Source: Cesiribacter andamanensis AMV16
GTDB lineage: Bacteria; Bacteroidota; Bacteroidia; Cytophagales; Cyclobacteriaceae
Assembly: GCF_000348925.1 (NCBI RefSeq)
Contig: NZ_AODQ01000012.1
Location: 1 to 51,582, forward strand
Length of the DNA stretch: 51,582 nucleotides
Reading direction: 5' to 3'
The position numbers were made by a program, and so were the translations under genes. Under the pieces are notes generated by a model. It saw only the letters and a list, made by a program, of their open reading frames with translations. It was not told where the DNA came from and ran no database searches. Positions 50,001 through 51,582 of the stretch are shown one piece after another (position 1 is the stretch's first letter; the number at the start of each line of letters is the position of its first letter).

Positions 50001-51196
50001 AGCTGGCTGGCCAGTAGTTTGGCCTTGCCCCGGTTGTTGAACAGCAGCGCATCGGCCTGGCCGGCGCCTTCGGCCTTATCGTAGGCAGTAATGGCTTTTG
50101 GATATTGCTCGGTCTTGAAATAGACATCGCCCAGCACTTTCCAGCCGGCGGGCTCTTTTACGCCCCCCTCCAGGGCTCGCTGCAGATCGGTGGCAGCAGC
50201 AGCGGCATTGCCGGTTTCGTAGAGGCTGATGCCGCGGGCATACAGCAGTTGGTTGTTGACCTGCCGCAGCTCGATCGCTTTGTTCAGATCGGCCAGGGCT
50301 TTTTCCCAGGCCTTTTGTTTATAGTACATCATCCCCCGGCCGGCCCAGGCTTCGCCCAGTGCCGGCTGCTGTTTGATCACTTCTGAGAAGGCAGCCAGCG
50401 CATCGGGCTCCTGGCCGGATTTGGCATAGGACTGGGCCAGCAGCAGACGCAGCTGGGCATCCTGCTGAAAGAAGGCCAGGGCTTTTTTGAGATGGGACTG
50501 GGCTTCTCCCTCCTGTCCATTCACTACGGCCCGCAGGCCCTTGAGGTAGTTGTAGTCAAATTTATTGCTTTTGTTCCAGGCCTTTAGGGTAGAGTTGGTA
50601 GCAGGCAGGCGACGCAGCCGGTCGGCCGCTACAATAAAGCCATCGCCTCCTTCCAGACCTACCAGCACCCCCAGCAGTTCGCCACTGGCCGATACTACGG
50701 GGCTGCCGCTGAGTTCGGGACCCACATTGGTTTTGGCCAGCACAACCGCCCCGTAGCCGTTCACTTCGGCAGCAGGCGAGGCAGCCGCAGAAGCGGAGCT
50801 AACCAGACGGGGCGCTGTGGCCGTATGCCAGTTTACCTGGGCAGTAGTCTGGCTGGTGCCGGGCTGCAGGGGTTTGAAGCGGGTAGTGAGGTTGTTGTCA
50901 ATGGCAAAGCGTACGAGTCCGGTATAGGGGTCGGCAGCTTCAATGCGTACCAGCTGGTGCAGGCTGCTATCGGCGGTGATCAGGCGGGCCGCCTCGGCGC
51001 CTTCCAGCAAGCTGGCGTGGGCAATGCCCCGGCCCTGATCGTCAACAAAGAACCCGGTACCCCCCTTCAGGCGGGAGCCCTGGGCCGAATAGGTCTCCAG
51101 CCAGAATACGCTGCTGTTGCCCTGCTGCGCCACAAGGGAGGCAGGGGCTGTCAGTAGCAGCAGGAAGAAAGAGAAAAGAGTATAGCGATGTTTCAT
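47057..51196 (-). CDS. secreted TPR-array protein with degenerate trypsin/HtrA-like N-terminal domain
   Basis: 1379 residues. A Sec signal peptide (about 1-23, ending SLVA) is followed by a domain at about 28-205 resembling HtrA proteases: GTGFFVDDQGRGIAHASLLEGA, DPYTGLVRFAID, and SGSPVVSASGELLGVLVGL. Aligned with typical HtrA motifs, the catalytic His position is Ser62 and the Asp position is Gly93, while the nucleophile Ser163 is kept, so it is probably inactive. From about residue 210 to the end there are roughly thirty 34-residue TPR units (AxxDLxKAIxLG, YxxRGxA). Likely a periplasmic or surface scaffold that binds other proteins. No interaction partner is encoded nearby. The ATG at 51196 fits the signal peptide. 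Confidence 0.88.
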   Translation of the reverse strand: MKHRYTLFSFFLLLLTAPASLVAQQGNSSVFWLETYSAQGSRLKGGTGFFVDDQGRGIAHASLLEGAEAARLITADSSLHQLVRIEAADPYTGLVRFAIDNNLTTRFKPLQPGTSQTTAQVNWHTATAPRLVSSASAAASPAAEVNGYGAVVLAKTNVGPELSGSPVVSASGELLGVLVGLEGGDGFIVAADRLRRLPATNSTLKAWNKSNKFDYNYLKGLRAVVNGQEGEAQSHLKKALAFFQQDAQLRLLLAQSYAKSGQEPDALAAFSEVIKQQPALGEAWAGRGMMYYKQKAWEKALADLNKAIELRQVNNQLLYARGISLYETGNAAAAATDLQRALEGGVKEPAGWKVLGDVYFKTEQYPKAITAYDKAEGAGQADALLFNNRGKAKLLASQLPAAIADFGKAIQQNAQFGKAYLNRADAYSQQKQWKEAAADYDKALSLGEKEGETFARAAWASLQLQQWQQAVSLYDKARAAGYNKEDLFAGRGQAKLALQDWTGAATDLEAVVNAGKADALTHAGLGTALYHQKSWTKAVDNLTIALRSASEPQLLAYRGIAYYQLQQADKALPDLDKALAGGIKEPAAFAARADLHLAAARYPQAIADYEKALAGGATEASLYLKKGKAQLLAGNTAAAIPDLSKALEKDPKLQEGYWLRGKALFGQNKRSEALPDLQKAEAAGVQEAELYHMLALGLYEGGKKEESLPYIDKALAKGIKDQKLFRYRGLMMLEKQQYKSAERELSQAIELGDKSPETLAGRAEAYYQQKNWGPAIADWTAAERSQALTAEQKAKRGSAQYEQKEWTAAAADLQAVAASPVADGELLLKLGNAYVALEKPADAIRAYEGAEAKGMRSAALFYSRARARQQQKQNEAALADFGKALELDANFAKAYAGRGLLHYAAGNAQAAQSDLQKAVSLGEGGKEVLRALGLSQYGAAAYADALPTLEKALAAGATEADVYAARGNARFFLGQYAEALPDLNKAIQGGVDNAQIWLSRGISRYELKEVAAAKEDLDKAIAKGAKDARAYHYRAQARYDAQDLEGTLTDLGEALRLKPDYAQAYTLRANTHFRKESYAEAIADYDQALNLGASDKVVLNNRGKAKLNLKQYAGAIADFTQALSLDKTYAKALYNRGLAWYEGGELQRAFDDLRELEKLEAPDGETLHLLGDISHEMKEWSKATGYYQKAIDKGRRTSDLYYKMGYAQMEAKEFKDALGSFTQSIQLDEKKVEAFRKRSQLYLMIRDNRLAMADLDRIIKIRPDDINAYYNRATIRNIEKNFSGAVEDYTKVLELNPDDHSAYFERGNAQMGMEKWEAAYNDFTRASKMEPSQPEYIRNRGYVRFQLGDTANACEDWMEASIMGDSRAGFYVRQHCATK

Positions 51197-51393
51197 GTCC
51201 GCAGCTGGCTTGTCGATATGGTCTACAAAGTAGAAGGGTTTGCTGCGGAATACAAAAAATGGGGTGGCGCAAAGGGGGTCTATCTTAGGGCAAATATTAC
51301 ATAGCTAAGGTATAGAATGCATTAGCCCCTGTCAGGGGGTGTACTACGGCCGCTGAAGGCTTCTCCTGTTATCGGTTCGTCAAAGAAGGGAGC

Positions 51394-51430
51394 AATAAAA
51401 AAGGCCTGCAGTCTTTCGATCTGCAGGCCT
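51394..51430 (-). terminator. terminator of the gene at the right edge
   Basis: Ten-base perfect repeat AGGCCTGCAG / CTGCAGGCCT (51402-51411 and 51421-51430) followed on the minus strand by a seven-T run. It lies 20 bases after the stop at 51450. The rest of 51197-51449 holds the upstream region of the TPR gene, where no clear promoter was seen. Confidence 0.88.
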
Positions 51431-51449
51431 CGTTGTTCACCCTTAACCA

Positions 51450-51581
51450 TTAACCTATAAGAATTATAATATATATCGCAAAAAAGATCGCACCTACGAT
51501 GGTGGACTTGATTGCGGCTATTTTCCGCTCCATACGTTCCGTAATTATCCCAGTTAAAAAAATCTGGCCTTGCGGCCTCAA
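51450..51581 (-). CDS. C-terminal membrane tail of an unidentified protein, cut by the window edge
   Basis: An open minus-strand frame enters from the right edge and ends at TAA (51450-51452). The 44 visible codons read as a short amphipathic stretch (GQIFLTGIITERMERKIAAI) and then one hydrophobic segment (STIVGAIFFAIYIIILIG) at the very end. A terminator follows, so a real gene ends here. It is either the tail of a longer protein anchored by its C-terminus or, from the ATG at 51533, a 27-residue membrane peptide. I do not recognise it. Confidence 0.5.
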   Translation of the reverse strand: MRPQGQIFLTGIITERMERKIAAIKSTIVGAIFFAIYIIILIG

Positions 51582-51582
51582 A

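Noticed and set aside
47057-50560. Repetitive DNA in the TPR gene as a CRISPR-like or satellite array
   Set aside because: Periodicity is about 102 bases, matches 34-residue protein units, and the frame stays open throughout.
51210-51300. TAnnTTTG-like boxes upstream of the TPR gene (near 51228 and 51290)
   Set aside because: Both have wrong internal spacing, so no promoter is claimed.

Overview
The window reads as a chromosomal segment of a Bacteroidota bacterium, most likely a member of the Cytophagales. The supporting signs are: Bacteroidota-type RpoB and RpoC, a 63-residue single-span SecE, a DUF3467 gene directly after rpoC, zinc-free forms of S14, S4 and L36, and promoters of the Bacteroidota form (TTTG, about 19 bases, TAnnTTTG). 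The genus cannot be fixed from sequence reading alone.

About two thirds of the window, from 34969 down to about 812, is one uninterrupted minus-strand run of translation and transcription genes. In transcription order it holds tRNA-Tyr, tRNA-Gly, tRNA-Thr, tuf; tRNA-Trp, secE, nusG, rplK-rplA-rplJ-rplL, rpoB, rpoC, a DUF3467 gene; rpsL, rpsG, fusA, rpsJ; the S10, spc and alpha clusters (rplC to rplQ, including secY, map, infA, rpmJ and rpoA); then carA, eno and an FtsB/DivIC-like gene. Hairpin terminators after tuf, DUF3467, rpsJ, rplQ and eno divide it into transcription units. Most units restart at a TAnnTTTG box just after the terminator, and two of these boxes have their upstream element inside the terminator itself.

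The left edge (1-822) holds the tail of an Ldh2-family dehydrogenase and, convergent to it, a small outer-membrane-type protein. Both show apparent frameshifts. A third apparent frameshift splits rpoC at 22815-22819. Because rpoC is essential, base-call errors are the simplest explanation for all three, although this cannot be settled here.

The right part (35 to 51.6 kb) is mixed-strand: an M1 aminopeptidase lipoprotein, a biotin carrier protein, pyrH-frr, an ECF sigma/anti-sigma/gmk/nadD operon, a GT4 glycosyltransferase, rarA, an EamA transporter, a threonine aldolase, and a 1379-residue secreted TPR protein with a degenerate HtrA-like N-terminal domain. A membrane-tail gene runs off the right edge.

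The best candidate for something undescribed is the intergenic stretch 45706-45911. It has a consensus promoter with exact 19-base spacing, internal complementary helices and a strong terminator on a strand with no annotated gene, so it looks like a structured small RNA of about 165 nt. Other points worth attention are the pseudo-protease TPR protein, the DUF3467 gene in the RNA polymerase operon, the terminator/promoter overlaps, and the sigma factor operon that carries gmk and nadD.
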